A stretch of 64,000 nt of DNA from Streptomyces sp. NBC_00554 (GCF_041431135.1 NZ_CP107799.1:7502001-7566000), one strand, 5' to 3'. Numbered from the stretch's first letter, positions 33,739-42,133 are shown. Numbers and translations: made by a program. The notes: generated from the letters alone by a model not told the origin.

Positions 33739-35061
33739 GTGATCTCCCGAATCGATCTGCGCGGCGACGCCCTCCCCGAGGGCCCCGCTCTGCGCGACCT
33801 GCTGCCCCGAGCCGACTTCGACGTCTCGGCCGCCCTGGAGAAGGTGCGTCCGATCTGCGAGGCCGTGCATCATCGGGGAGACGCGGCGCTGATCGACTTC
33901 GCCGAGAAGTTCGACGGCGTACGTCTGGAGTCGGTACGGGTGCCGGCCCAGGCGCTCAGTGACGCGCTGGAGCAGCTCGACCCGGCGGTGCGCGCCGCCC
34001 TGGAGGAGTCCATCCGGCGCGCCCGCATCGTCCACCGCGAGCAGCGCCGCACCACGCACACCACCCAGGTCGTGCCCGGCGGCTCGGTCACCGAGAAGTG
34101 GCTGCCGGTCGACCGGGTCGGGCTGTACGCGCCCGGCGGCCGGTCCGTCTACCCGTCGTCCGTGATCATGAACGTGGTCCCGGCGCAGGAGGCCGGCGTC
34201 GAGTCGATCGCCCTCGCCTCGCCCGCCCAGGCCGAGTTCGGCGGCCTGCCGCACCCGACGATCCTCGCCGCCTGCGAGCTGCTCGGCGTGGACGAGGTGT
34301 ACGCGGCCGGCGGCGCCACCGCCGTCGCGATGTTCGCGTACGGCACCGAGTCCTGCCCGCCCGCCAACATGGTCACCGGCCCCGGCAACATCTGGGTCGC
34401 CGCCGCCAAGCGCTACTTCGCGGGCAGGATCGGCATCGACGCCGAGGCCGGTCCCACCGAGATCGCGATCCTCGCCGACGAGAGCGCCGACCCGGTGCAC
34501 GTCGCCTCCGACCTGATCAGCCAGGCCGAGCACGACCCGCTGGCCGCCGCAGTCCTCGTCACGGACTCCGTGGAACTGGCCGACGCGGTCCAGAAGGAGC
34601 TCGAGCCGCAGGTCGCGGCGACCAAGCACATCGAGGACCGGATCGTTCCGGCGCTGGCCGGCAGGCAGTCCGCGATCGTCCTCGTCGACGGCATCGACGA
34701 GGGCCTCAGGGTCGTCAACGCGTACGGCGCCGAGCACCTGGAGATCCAGACGGCCGACGCGAGCGCGGTCGCGGACCGCGTACGGAACGCCGGTGCGATC
34801 TTCGTCGGCCCCTGGGCGCCCGTCTCGCTGGGCGACTACGCGGCCGGCTCCAACCACGTGCTCCCCACCGGCGGCTGCGCCTGCCACTCCTCGGGTCTGT
34901 CGGTCCAGTCCTTCCTGCGCGGGATCCACATCGTGGACTACACACGCGATGCCCTCGCGGAGGTCGCCCACCACGTGGTGACACTCGCGGAGGCGGAGGA
35001 CCTGCCCGCGCACGGCGCGGCGATCAAGGCCCGGTTCGCGTGGAAGGTGCCCAGCAAGTGA
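33739..35061 (+). CDS. hisD: Histidinol dehydrogenase
   Basis: 440 residues, the standard HisD length. It carries out the last two oxidations of histidine synthesis (histidinol to histidine, 2 NAD+, Zn2+). Motifs include KWLPVDRVGLYAPGG, TGPGNIWVAAAKR, AGPTEIAILADESADP, DLISQAEHDP and EHLEIQTAD, which carry the NAD- and zinc-binding residues. GTG 33739 is the first start after the palindromic promoter; the longer open frame is antisense to the neighbouring gene. First gene of the his operon; the stop overlaps hisC. Confidence 0.97.
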   Translation: MISRIDLRGDALPEGPALRDLLPRADFDVSAALEKVRPICEAVHHRGDAALIDFAEKFDGVRLESVRVPAQALSDALEQLDPAVRAALEESIRRARIVHREQRRTTHTTQVVPGGSVTEKWLPVDRVGLYAPGGRSVYPSSVIMNVVPAQEAGVESIALASPAQAEFGGLPHPTILAACELLGVDEVYAAGGATAVAMFAYGTESCPPANMVTGPGNIWVAAAKRYFAGRIGIDAEAGPTEIAILADESADPVHVASDLISQAEHDPLAAAVLVTDSVELADAVQKELEPQVAATKHIEDRIVPALAGRQSAIVLVDGIDEGLRVVNAYGAEHLEIQTADASAVADRVRNAGAIFVGPWAPVSLGDYAAGSNHVLPTGGCACHSSGLSVQSFLRGIHIVDYTRDALAEVAHHVVTLAEAEDLPAHGAAIKARFAWKVPSK

Positions 35062-36164
35062 CCGGCATCGACGATCTCCCCGTACGCGACGAGCTGCGCG
35101 GCAAGACCCCCTACGGCGCGCCCCAACTCGACGTCCCCGTACGCCTCAACACCAACGAGAACCCGTACCCGCTGCCCGAACCGCTCGTCGAGCGGATCGC
35201 CGAGCGGGTGCGCGAGGCCGCCCGGAACCTCAACCGCTATCCCGACCGGGACGCGGTGGAGCTGCGCACCGAACTGGCCAAGTACCTGACGAGGACCGGC
35301 AAGCACCCGGTCGGCGTCGACAACGTCTGGGCGGCGAACGGCTCCAACGAGGTCATCCAGCAACTGCTGCAGACCTTCGGCGGACCCGGCCGAACCGCGA
35401 TCGGTTTCGAGCCCTCGTACTCGATGCACGCGCTCATCTCGCGCGGCACCGGGACGGGCTGGATCTCCGGTCCGCGCAACGAGGACTTCACGATCGACCT
35501 CGCCGCCGCCGAGCAGGCCATCGCCGAGAACCGGCCGGACGTCGTCTTCATCACCACCCCCAACAATCCCACGGGCAACGCGGTCCCGCCCGAGACGGTC
35601 CTCGCGCTGTACGAGGCCGCGCAGGCGGCGAAGCCGTCGATGGTGGTGGTCGACGAGGCGTACATCGAGTTCAGCCACGGCGACTCGCTGCTGCCGCTGA
35701 TCGAAGGTCGGCCGAATCTCGTCGTCTCGCGGACGATGTCCAAGGCGTTCGGCGCGGCCGGGCTGCGGCTCGGCTATCTCGCCGCGCACCCGGCGGTCGT
35801 CGACGCGGTCCAGCTCGTACGGCTGCCGTACCACCTGTCGGCCGTCACCCAGGCGACCGCGCTGGCCGCCCTGGAGCACACCGACACCCTGCTGGGATAC
35901 GTGGAGCAGCTGAAGGCCGAGCGGGACCGGCTGGTCGTCGAACTGCGCGCGATCGGCTACGACGTGACCGAGTCGGACGCCAACTTCGTGCAGTTCGGGC
36001 GGTTCGCCGACTCCCATGAGGCATGGCAGAAGATCCTCGACCGGGGCGTCCTGGTCCGGGACAACGGCATCCCGGGGTGGCTGCGGGTCACCGCCGGAAC
36101 CCCCGCCGAAAACGACGCGTTCCTGGACGCGGTCCGTGAACTGAAGAAGGAGCAGAGCGCATGA
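35058..36164 (+). CDS. hisC: Histidinol-phosphate aminotransferase
   Basis: 368 residues, PLP-dependent fold-type I aminotransferase. The PLP lysine is in SRTMSKAFGAAGLRLGYL. Other landmarks are VRLNTNENPYPLP at the N-terminus, ITTPNNPTGNAVP and VVVDEAYIEFS. It converts imidazole-acetol phosphate to histidinol phosphate. The GTG start overlaps the hisD stop and the stop overlaps the hisB ATG, four bases each. Confidence 0.97.
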   Translation: MTGIDDLPVRDELRGKTPYGAPQLDVPVRLNTNENPYPLPEPLVERIAERVREAARNLNRYPDRDAVELRTELAKYLTRTGKHPVGVDNVWAANGSNEVIQQLLQTFGGPGRTAIGFEPSYSMHALISRGTGTGWISGPRNEDFTIDLAAAEQAIAENRPDVVFITTPNNPTGNAVPPETVLALYEAAQAAKPSMVVVDEAYIEFSHGDSLLPLIEGRPNLVVSRTMSKAFGAAGLRLGYLAAHPAVVDAVQLVRLPYHLSAVTQATALAALEHTDTLLGYVEQLKAERDRLVVELRAIGYDVTESDANFVQFGRFADSHEAWQKILDRGVLVRDNGIPGWLRVTAGTPAENDAFLDAVRELKKEQSA

Positions 36165-36754
36165 GCCGCGTCGGAAGAGTTGAGCGGGTGACCAAGGAGA
36201 CGTCGGTCCTCGTCGAGATCGATCTCGACGGAACCGGCAAGGTCGATGTGTCGACAGGTGTCGGCTTCTACGACCACATGCTCGACCAGCTCGGCCGGCA
36301 CGGTCTGTTCGACCTGACCGTGAAGACCGAGGGCGACCTGCACATCGACTCGCACCACACCATCGAGGACAGCGCCCTCGCGCTCGGCGCCGCCTTCAAG
36401 CAGGCGCTCGGCGACAAGGTGGGGATCTACCGCTTCGGCAACTGCACGGTCCCGCTGGACGAGTCGCTCGCCCAGGTGACCGTCGACCTCTCAGGCCGCC
36501 CCTACCTCGTGCACACCGAGCCCGAGAAGATGGCGCCGATGATCGGCGAGTACGACACGACGATGACCCGGCACATCCTGGAGTCCTTCGTCGCGCAGGC
36601 CCAGATCGCACTGCACGTGCACGTGCCCTACGGGCGCAACGCGCACCACATCGTGGAGTGCCAGTTCAAGGCGCTGGCCCGCGCGCTGCGTTACGCCTCT
36701 GAGCGTGACCCGCGCGCCGCCGGCATCCTCCCCTCCACGAAGGGTGCGCTGTAA
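36161..36754 (+). CDS. hisB: Imidazoleglycerol-phosphate dehydratase (monofunctional HisB)
   Basis: 197 residues, the monofunctional dehydratase without the HisN-type phosphatase found in enterobacterial HisB. The two metal-binding motifs are present: DSHHTIED and the C-terminal NAHHIVE. It dehydrates IGP to imidazole-acetol phosphate. Coupled to hisC through an ATGA overlap. Confidence 0.97.
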   Translation: MSRVGRVERVTKETSVLVEIDLDGTGKVDVSTGVGFYDHMLDQLGRHGLFDLTVKTEGDLHIDSHHTIEDSALALGAAFKQALGDKVGIYRFGNCTVPLDESLAQVTVDLSGRPYLVHTEPEKMAPMIGEYDTTMTRHILESFVAQAQIALHVHVPYGRNAHHIVECQFKALARALRYASERDPRAAGILPSTKGAL

Positions 36755-36758
36755 AGCC

Positions 36759-36923
36759 ATGACAGGCCTCAACACCGTCCTCATCGTCGTCGGGCTCTTT
36801 CTCCTCGGCGGTGTCTACTCCTTCGTCAAGCAGAAGATGCCGATGAGCCTCATCGTGCTGCTCTCGATCGGTGCCGCGATGTGTCTCGTGGCGGGGGTCC
36901 TGCGGTTGGAGGTGTGGAATTGA
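36759..36923 (+). CDS. Small two-helix membrane protein inside the his operon
   Basis: 54 residues from ATG 36759, four bases after the hisB stop. Two hydrophobic helices (NTVLIVVGLFLLGGVYSF and SLIVLLSIGAAMCLVAGVL) are separated by a short basic turn (VKQKMPM). No family assignment. Its stop overlaps the hisH TTG, so it is fully embedded in the operon, and a hisH ribosome-binding site lies within its 3' end. Possible roles (complex anchor, transport) are speculation. Confidence 0.75.
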   Translation: MTGLNTVLIVVGLFLLGGVYSFVKQKMPMSLIVLLSIGAAMCLVAGVLRLEVWN

Positions 36924-37561
36924 CCGCCCCCAAGAAGGTCGTCGTCTTCGACTACGGCTTCGGCAATGTGCGCAGCGCCGAGCGTGCTCTCGCCCGCACC
37001 GGTGCCGAGGTCGAGATAACGCGTGACTACGACAAGGCCATGAACGCGGACGGGCTGCTGGTGCCGGGTGTCGGCGCGTTCGCCGCCTGCATGAAGGGCC
37101 TCCGTGAGGCCCGCGGCGACTGGATCATCGGCCGTCGGCTGGCCGGCGGGCGCCCGGTGATGGGCATCTGCGTGGGCATGCAGATCCTCTTCGCGCGCGG
37201 CATCGAGCACGGCGTGGAGACCGAGGGCCTCGACGAGTGGCCCGGCTCGGTCGAGCCGCTCCAGGCCGAGATCGTGCCGCACATGGGCTGGAACACCGTC
37301 GAAGCCCCGGCCGCCTCGCAGCTCTTCGCGGGTCTCGAAGCAGACGCGCGCTTCTACTTCGTGCACTCCTACGCCGTCCACGACTGGTCTCTCGAGGTCG
37401 GGAACCCGCTGATACGGCCGCCCCTGGTGACCTGGTCCACGCACGGCAAGCCCTTCGTGGCGGCCGTCGAGAACGGCGCCCTGTGGGCCACCCAGTTCCA
37501 CCCCGAGAAGTCCGGCGACGCCGGAGCGCAGCTGCTGAACAACTGGATCGGAACCCTCTGA
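36920..37561 (+). CDS. hisH: Imidazole glycerol phosphate synthase, glutaminase subunit
   Basis: 213-residue class I glutamine amidotransferase. The nucleophile Cys is in GICVGMQILF; the His/Glu pair is in QFHPEKSG. The oxyanion region is VPGVGAFAACM. It supplies ammonia to HisF. The TTG start is supported by GGAGG seven bases upstream (36908-36912), whereas GTG 36914 is too close. The stop overlaps the priA ATG. Confidence 0.96.
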   Translation: MTAPKKVVVFDYGFGNVRSAERALARTGAEVEITRDYDKAMNADGLLVPGVGAFAACMKGLREARGDWIIGRRLAGGRPVMGICVGMQILFARGIEHGVETEGLDEWPGSVEPLQAEIVPHMGWNTVEAPAASQLFAGLEADARFYFVHSYAVHDWSLEVGNPLIRPPLVTWSTHGKPFVAAVENGALWATQFHPEKSGDAGAQLLNNWIGTL

Positions 37562-38292
37562 TGCCTTCGAAGCTCGAACTCCTCCCCGCCGTCGACGTCC
37601 GCGACGGCCAGGCCGTCCGGCTCGTCCACGGCGAATCCGGTACGGAGACCTCGTACGGCTCCCCGCTGGAAGCCGCGCTCGCCTGGCAGCGGTCGGGCGC
37701 CGAGTGGCTGCACCTCGTCGACCTGGACGCCGCGTTCGGCACCGGCGACAACCGCAAGCTGATCGCCGAGGTCGCCGGCGCCATGGACATCAAAGTGGAG
37801 CTGTCCGGCGGTATCCGCGACGACGACACCCTGGCCGCCGCGCTCGCCACCGGCTGCACCCGCGTCAACCTCGGCACCGCCGCCCTGGAGACCCCCGAGT
37901 GGGTCGCCAAGGTCATCGCCCAGCACGGCGACAAGATCGCGGTCGGTCTCGACGTACGCGGCACGACGCTGCGCGGCCGCGGCTGGACCCGCGACGGCGG
38001 CGACCTCTACGAGACCCTGGAGCGCCTCAACTCCGAGGGCTGCGCGCGGTACGTGGTGACGGACATCGCCAAGGACGGCACGCTGCAGGGCCCCAACCTG
38101 GAGCTGCTGCGCAATGTGTGCGCGGCGACGGACCGCCCGGTCGTCGCCTCGGGAGGCGTGTCCTCCCTGGACGACCTGCGCGCCATCGCCGAGCTCGTGC
38201 CCCTCGGCGTCGAGGGCTCGATCGTCGGGAAGGCCCTGTACGCGAAGGCGTTCACCCTGGAAGAGGCCCTGGAAGCGGTGGCTGCCCTGTGA
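37561..38292 (+). CDS. priA: PriA: bifunctional ProFAR isomerase / phosphoribosylanthranilate isomerase
   Basis: 243-residue (beta/alpha)8 barrel with the HisA catalytic aspartates in PAVDVRDGQAVRL (about Asp11) and VTDIAKDGTLQGP, and the phosphate loops GGIRDDDT and ASGGVSS. In streptomycetes and mycobacteria this enzyme replaces both HisA and TrpF because trpF is absent. The window has trpE, trpC, trpB and trpA but no trpF, which agrees. Dual activity is inferred from the family and context, not proved by sequence alone. Confidence 0.93.
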   Translation: MPSKLELLPAVDVRDGQAVRLVHGESGTETSYGSPLEAALAWQRSGAEWLHLVDLDAAFGTGDNRKLIAEVAGAMDIKVELSGGIRDDDTLAAALATGCTRVNLGTAALETPEWVAKVIAQHGDKIAVGLDVRGTTLRGRGWTRDGGDLYETLERLNSEGCARYVVTDIAKDGTLQGPNLELLRNVCAATDRPVVASGGVSSLDDLRAIAELVPLGVEGSIVGKALYAKAFTLEEALEAVAAL

Positions 38293-38687
38293 GCGGCGTA
38301 CGACGGATCTCGACCGGCGCGCCCTGGGAGGAGGCCTTCGGCTACTCCCGCGCGGTGGAGCTGCCGAACGGTCTGGTGCTGGTCGCCGGGTGCACGTCCG
38401 TGGTCAACGGGGAGATCGCCGCCGGCGCCCCGTACGAGCAGACGGTCAACTCCTTCAACGTCGCGTTCGCGGCGCTCGAGCAGCTGGGCCTCGGTCGCGA
38501 CGATGTTGTCCGCACACGTATGTACATCACCCACGCCCGTGACGTGGAGGATGTCGGCCGCGCCCACAAGGAGCTGTTCGACTCCGTCCGCCCCGCCGCA
38601 TCGATGATCATCGTCTCCGGTTTCGTGGACCCGAGTCTGGTCGTCGAGGTCGAGGTGGAGGCGTACCGGGGGGCCTCCGAGTCATGA
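38289..38687 (+). CDS. RidA/YjgF-family protein within the his operon
   Basis: 132 residues from GTG 38289, overlapping the priA stop. RidA-fold motifs are seen in VLVAGCTSVVNGEIAAG, VVRTRMYITHARDVEDVG and the C-terminal SLVVEVEVEAYRG. The conserved Arg of deaminating RidA appears to be in VVRTRMYI. RidA proteins hydrolyse reactive enamine/imine intermediates of amino-acid metabolism. Its place between priA and hisF suggests a role in housekeeping of that pathway (inference). The stop overlaps hisF. Confidence 0.9.
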   Translation: MSGVRRISTGAPWEEAFGYSRAVELPNGLVLVAGCTSVVNGEIAAGAPYEQTVNSFNVAFAALEQLGLGRDDVVRTRMYITHARDVEDVGRAHKELFDSVRPAASMIIVSGFVDPSLVVEVEVEAYRGASES

Positions 38688-39439
38688 CGCTCGCCGTACG
38701 AGTCATCCCCTGCCTGGACGTCGACAACGGCCGGGTCGTCAAGGGTGTCAACTTCCAGAACCTGCGCGACGCGGGCGACCCCGTCGAGATGGCCAAGGTG
38801 TACGACGCCGAGGGCGCCGACGAGCTGACCTTCCTGGACATCACGGCGTCCTCCGGCAACCGCGAGACCACGTACGACGTGGTGCGCCGCACGGCCGAGC
38901 AGGTCTTCATCCCGCTGACCGTGGGGGGTGGCGTGCGCACCGCCGAGGACGTGGACAAGCTGCTGCGGGCGGGCGCCGACAAGGTCGGGGTCAACACGGC
39001 GGCGATCGCCCGGCCCGAGCTCATCCGCGAGATCGCCGAGCGGTTCGGGCGGCAGGTGCTCGTGCTGTCGGTGGACGCCCGTCGCACGGAGAGCGGCTCC
39101 TTCGAGGTCACCACCCACGGCGGGCGCAAGGGCACCGGCATCGACGCCGTGGAGTGGGCGCACCGGGCCGCCGAGCTGGGCGCGGGGGAGATCCTGCTCA
39201 ACTCGATGGACGCGGACGGCACGAAGGACGGCTACGACATCGAGATGATCGAGGCCGTACGCAAGCACGTGACCGTTCCGCTGATCGCCAGCGGCGGCGC
39301 GGGGCGGCTCGCCCACTTCCCGCCCGCCATCGCCGCGGGCGCCGACGCGGTGCTCGCCGCGTCCGTCTTCCACTTCGGGGATCTGCGGATCGGCGAGGTG
39401 AAGGAGACGCTGAAGGGGGCGGGGTATCCCGTTCGCTGA
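38684..39439 (+). CDS. hisF: Imidazole glycerol phosphate synthase, cyclase subunit
   Basis: 251-residue (beta/alpha)8 barrel. The catalytic aspartates are in IPCLDVDNGRVVKGVNF (about Asp11) and LLNSMDADGTKDGYD (about Asp130). The phosphate-binding loops are VGGGVRTAEDV and ASGGAGRLAH. It uses ammonia from HisH to cyclise PRFAR to IGP and AICAR. Last gene of the his operon; a stem-loop follows. Confidence 0.97.
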   Translation: MTLAVRVIPCLDVDNGRVVKGVNFQNLRDAGDPVEMAKVYDAEGADELTFLDITASSGNRETTYDVVRRTAEQVFIPLTVGGGVRTAEDVDKLLRAGADKVGVNTAAIARPELIREIAERFGRQVLVLSVDARRTESGSFEVTTHGGRKGTGIDAVEWAHRAAELGAGEILLNSMDADGTKDGYDIEMIEAVRKHVTVPLIASGGAGRLAHFPPAIAAGADAVLAASVFHFGDLRIGEVKETLKGAGYPVR

Positions 39440-39452
39440 GGTCATCCGCCTT

Positions 39453-39483
39453 TGAGCCCCGGCCAGTTGGTGGCCGGGGCTCA
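39453..39483 (+). terminator. Terminator hairpin after hisF
   Basis: A 13-bp stem (39453-39465 with 39471-39483) with a GTTGG loop begins 14 bases after the hisF stop. No T-run follows. Confidence 0.7.
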
Positions 39484-39506
39484 GCCGTGTCCGGACGCTC
39501 CAAGAC

Positions 39507-39552
39507 GTGAAAGGAAAGTTGCGCAATTTTAGTTGCGCAATTTTTCTTTCAC
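39507..39552 (+). promoter_or_regulatory. AT-rich operator/promoter of the ArsR-family gene
   Basis: Two abutting 14-bp direct repeats AGTTGCGCAATTTT (39517 and 39531) each contain the palindrome TTGCGCAA. They are flanked by the inverted heptamers GTGAAAG (39507-39513) and CTTTCAC (39546-39552). The block ends 15 bases before the ArsR ATG and stands out in base composition. I infer autoregulation, with two dimers on adjacent sites. Confidence 0.75.
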
Positions 39553-39567
39553 ATCTACGGTGGAGGC

Positions 39568-40155
39568 ATGGCAAGCAAGGAGAACCGCCGCATCACGGAT
39601 GTGGGCACGCTCAAGGCCCTGGGACATCCGCTGCGGATGAAGCTGTACCGGGCGTTGAACGTGACCGGTGCCGCGACCGCGTCCCAGCTGGGCGAACAGG
39701 TCGACGAGGCGCCCTCGCTGGTCAGTTACCACCTGCGCAAGCTCGCCGAGCACGGGCTGATCCAGGAGGCCGAGCCGCGCAGCGGGGACGGCCGGGAGCG
39801 CTGGTGGGAGCCCGCCTCGGACGGCGTGACCGTCCGGGGCGTGGACTTCCGGGACGCGCCCGAGAAGCAGGCCGCGCACCTGGCCTTCACCCGGCTCTTC
39901 CACGAGGAGCGCGGCGACCACTACCGGCGCTACCTCGACGAGCGCGCCACCTGGCCCACCGAGTGGAACGACGCCGCCGCCGACGCGGAGGCCACGCTCC
40001 GGCTGACGGCCGCCGAACTCGGCGCGCTACAGGAGGAGTTGCTCACGGTCATCAGGAAGTACGACGACCAGGGCCGCGCCGACGAAGCGGCCGGCGCCAC
40101 CGAAGGGCGCGAGAACGTCGCGCTGCACCTGTACGGCTTCCCGTTCCGCCCCTGA
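39568..40155 (+). CDS. ArsR-type winged-helix transcriptional regulator
   Basis: 195 residues. An N-terminal ArsR winged helix spans about residues 10-85 (VGTLKALGHPLRMKLYRAL, TASQLGEQVDEAPSLVSYHLRKLAEHGLI). The C-terminal 110 residues form a helical effector or dimer domain. No metal-binding ELCVCDL-type motif is visible, so it is probably not an arsenic sensor. GGAGG precedes the ATG. The MFS gene follows 13 bases after its stop, so the regulator most likely controls that exporter and itself. Confidence 0.9.
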   Translation: MASKENRRITDVGTLKALGHPLRMKLYRALNVTGAATASQLGEQVDEAPSLVSYHLRKLAEHGLIQEAEPRSGDGRERWWEPASDGVTVRGVDFRDAPEKQAAHLAFTRLFHEERGDHYRRYLDERATWPTEWNDAAADAEATLRLTAAELGALQEELLTVIRKYDDQGRADEAAGATEGRENVALHLYGFPFRP

Positions 40156-40168
40156 GAGGACGCGTTCC

Positions 40169-41422
40169 GTGACCACGACCACCCTGCGCCAGGCCTCGGC
40201 CCCAGCCGCCCCCGAAAAGCCCGCCCACCGCGACGGAAACGTGCTGCGCTGGCTCGGCGCCTACACCGCGTCGATGCTCGGCGACAACGTCTACTACATC
40301 GCGTTGTCCTGGGCGGCAGTCCAGGCCGGTACGCCCTCGCAGGCCGGCCTCGTGATGGCCGTGAGCGCCGTGCCACGGGCGCTGCTGATGCTGGGCGGGG
40401 GAGTGGTCGCCGACCGCTTCGGGCCGCGGAAGGTCGTCATCGGCAGTGACGCCGTGCGCTGCGCGGCGGTCCTCGCGGTGGCCGCGCTGCTGTTCGCGAC
40501 CGGCCCCGGGTTGTGGCTGCTCGCCCTGCTCGCCATAGTCTTCGGCACCGTCGACGCCGTCTTCATGCCCGCCGTGGGCGCCCTCCCGGCGCGCGTCACG
40601 AGCCGCGGCCAGCTCGCCCGCGTCCAGGGCATGCGGGGTCTCGCGATCCGCTTCGCCAACGTGGTGGGCGCTCCGCTCGGCGGCCTGTGCGTGGCTCTCG
40701 GCGGCGCGGCGGCGGCCTTCGGGCTCGCGGGGATGCTGATCGCCCTGTCGGTGCCGCTGCTGGTCTCCGTACGCATGAAGGAGCTGCCTACTGACGACGA
40801 GGTCGCGGAGCGCACACCGTGGCGCGACCTCCGTGACGGGCTGCGGTACATCCGGCGGCACCCCGTCCTCGCGCCGCTCATCGCCGCCATCGCGCTCGGC
40901 GACCTTGGCTTCGTCGGACCGCTCAACGTGGGGCTGACCCTGCTGGCCGACCAGCGCGGCTGGGGCGCCTCCGGGATGGGCTGGGTGCTCGCCGGGTTCG
41001 GGACCGGTGCGGGGGCCGCCGCCATGCTGCTGACCGTGCGCGGCCGACTGCCGCGCGCGGGGCGGCTGGCCGGGGTGGCGATCCTGGCGGGTTCGGTGGC
41101 GATCGGTTCGCTCGCGTACGTGCCCTCGCTGGCCGTCGCCGTCGGTGTCGCCCTCCTCATCGGGCTGCTCGCCGGGCTCAGCGGCGCACTGTGCGGAGCG
41201 CTGCTGCAGACCCAGGCGGACCCCGCCTACCTGGGCCGGGTCGGCTCCGTCTCCGGCATCGTCAGCCTCGGCCTCGCACCGCTCAGCATGCCGGTGACCG
41301 CCGCCGCGATCGGCTGGTGGGGCACCGGGCCGGTCTTCGTCACCAGCGCGGCGGTCTGCGGGCTCGGCGGGGTGCTCGCCCTGTGCGTGGCACCGCTGCG
41401 GCGCGCCGAGCTGCCGAAGTAG
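40169..41422 (+). CDS. MFS efflux transporter
   Basis: 417 residues with 12 predicted membrane helices. The MFS loop 2-3 motif is GGVVADRFGPRKVVI. It resembles MFS_3/DHA3-type drug exporters such as MefA-like proteins. The substrate is unknown. It is coupled to the ArsR-like regulator upstream. Three 18-bp repeats begin at the last bases of the gene. Confidence 0.88.
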   Translation: MTTTTLRQASAPAAPEKPAHRDGNVLRWLGAYTASMLGDNVYYIALSWAAVQAGTPSQAGLVMAVSAVPRALLMLGGGVVADRFGPRKVVIGSDAVRCAAVLAVAALLFATGPGLWLLALLAIVFGTVDAVFMPAVGALPARVTSRGQLARVQGMRGLAIRFANVVGAPLGGLCVALGGAAAAFGLAGMLIALSVPLLVSVRMKELPTDDEVAERTPWRDLRDGLRYIRRHPVLAPLIAAIALGDLGFVGPLNVGLTLLADQRGWGASGMGWVLAGFGTGAGAAAMLLTVRGRLPRAGRLAGVAILAGSVAIGSLAYVPSLAVAVGVALLIGLLAGLSGALCGALLQTQADPAYLGRVGSVSGIVSLGLAPLSMPVTAAAIGWWGTGPVFVTSAAVCGLGGVLALCVAPLRRAELPK

Positions 41423-41474
41423 CGGTCCGACCCGGAGCAGCGGTCCGACCCGGAGCAGCGGTCCGACCCGGAGT
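41421..41474. repeat. Three 18-bp tandem repeats between convergent genes
   Basis: AGCGGTCCGACCCGGAG(C/T) occurs at 41421, 41439 and 41457, starting inside the stop of the MFS gene and ending 23 bases before the stop of the convergent gene. A degenerate fourth unit (AGCGGGCAGAGCCCGGGC) follows. Confidence 0.8.
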
Positions 41475-41497
41475 AGCGGGCAGAGCCCGGGCAGCGG

Positions 41498-42133
41498 TCA
41501 GAGACCGAGCTGCTTCGCCTCGTGCAGCTTCGCGATCGCGTCCTTGTCGCCGTCCAGCTCGACATCGGCCACCTGCTGCCGGCCGAAGGCGAACATCAGC
41601 AGCTCCGAGGGCTCGCCGGTCACCGTCACGACTGGCGTGCCCTTGTGCGCGACCGCCGTCTGGCCGTCCGGCCGGCGCAGCACAAGGCCCGTCGGGGCGC
41701 TGCGTCCCGTCAGCCGGGCCGTGCGCTCCAGACGGGACCACAGGGCGTCCTGGAAGACCGGGTCGAGGGCGCGCGGCGTCCAGTCCGGCTGCGCACGGCG
41801 TACGTCCTCGGTGTGGACGTAGAACTCGATGACGTTCGCCGCCTCGTCGATCTGCTTCAGCGAGAACGGGGAGAAACGCGGCGGACCCGTACGGATCAGC
41901 TGGATCAGCTCCTCGTACGGCTTCTCGGCGAACTCCGTCATCACCCGCTCCAGACGCGGCGCGAGCTGTTTGATCCAGGTCCCTCCCGCGGCGTCGGCAC
42001 GGCGCTCACGCACCACCACGTGCGCGGCGAGATCACGGGTGTTCCAGCCCTCGCACAGAGTGGGGGCGTCCGGGCCCTCGGCCTCCAACAGGTCGGCGAG
42101 GAGAAGTCGTTCACGCTTCGCATGGGTCGACAT
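41498..42133 (-). CDS. TIGR03085/MDMPI-like metal-binding protein
   Basis: 211 residues with a DinB/maleylpyruvate-isomerase-like N-terminal four-helix bundle. RERLLLADLLEAEGPDAPTL, GWNTRDLAAHVVVRERR and IEFYVHTEDVRRAQPDW contain the His residues expected to bind a divalent metal. The C-terminal part is a small domain (TVTGEPSELLMFAFGR). These proteins may act in mycothiol-dependent reactions; the specific reaction is unknown. Confidence 0.85.
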   Translation of the reverse strand: MSTHAKRERLLLADLLEAEGPDAPTLCEGWNTRDLAAHVVVRERRADAAGGTWIKQLAPRLERVMTEFAEKPYEELIQLIRTGPPRFSPFSLKQIDEAANVIEFYVHTEDVRRAQPDWTPRALDPVFQDALWSRLERTARLTGRSAPTGLVLRRPDGQTAVAHKGTPVVTVTGEPSELLMFAFGRQQVADVELDGDKDAIAKLHEAKQLGL

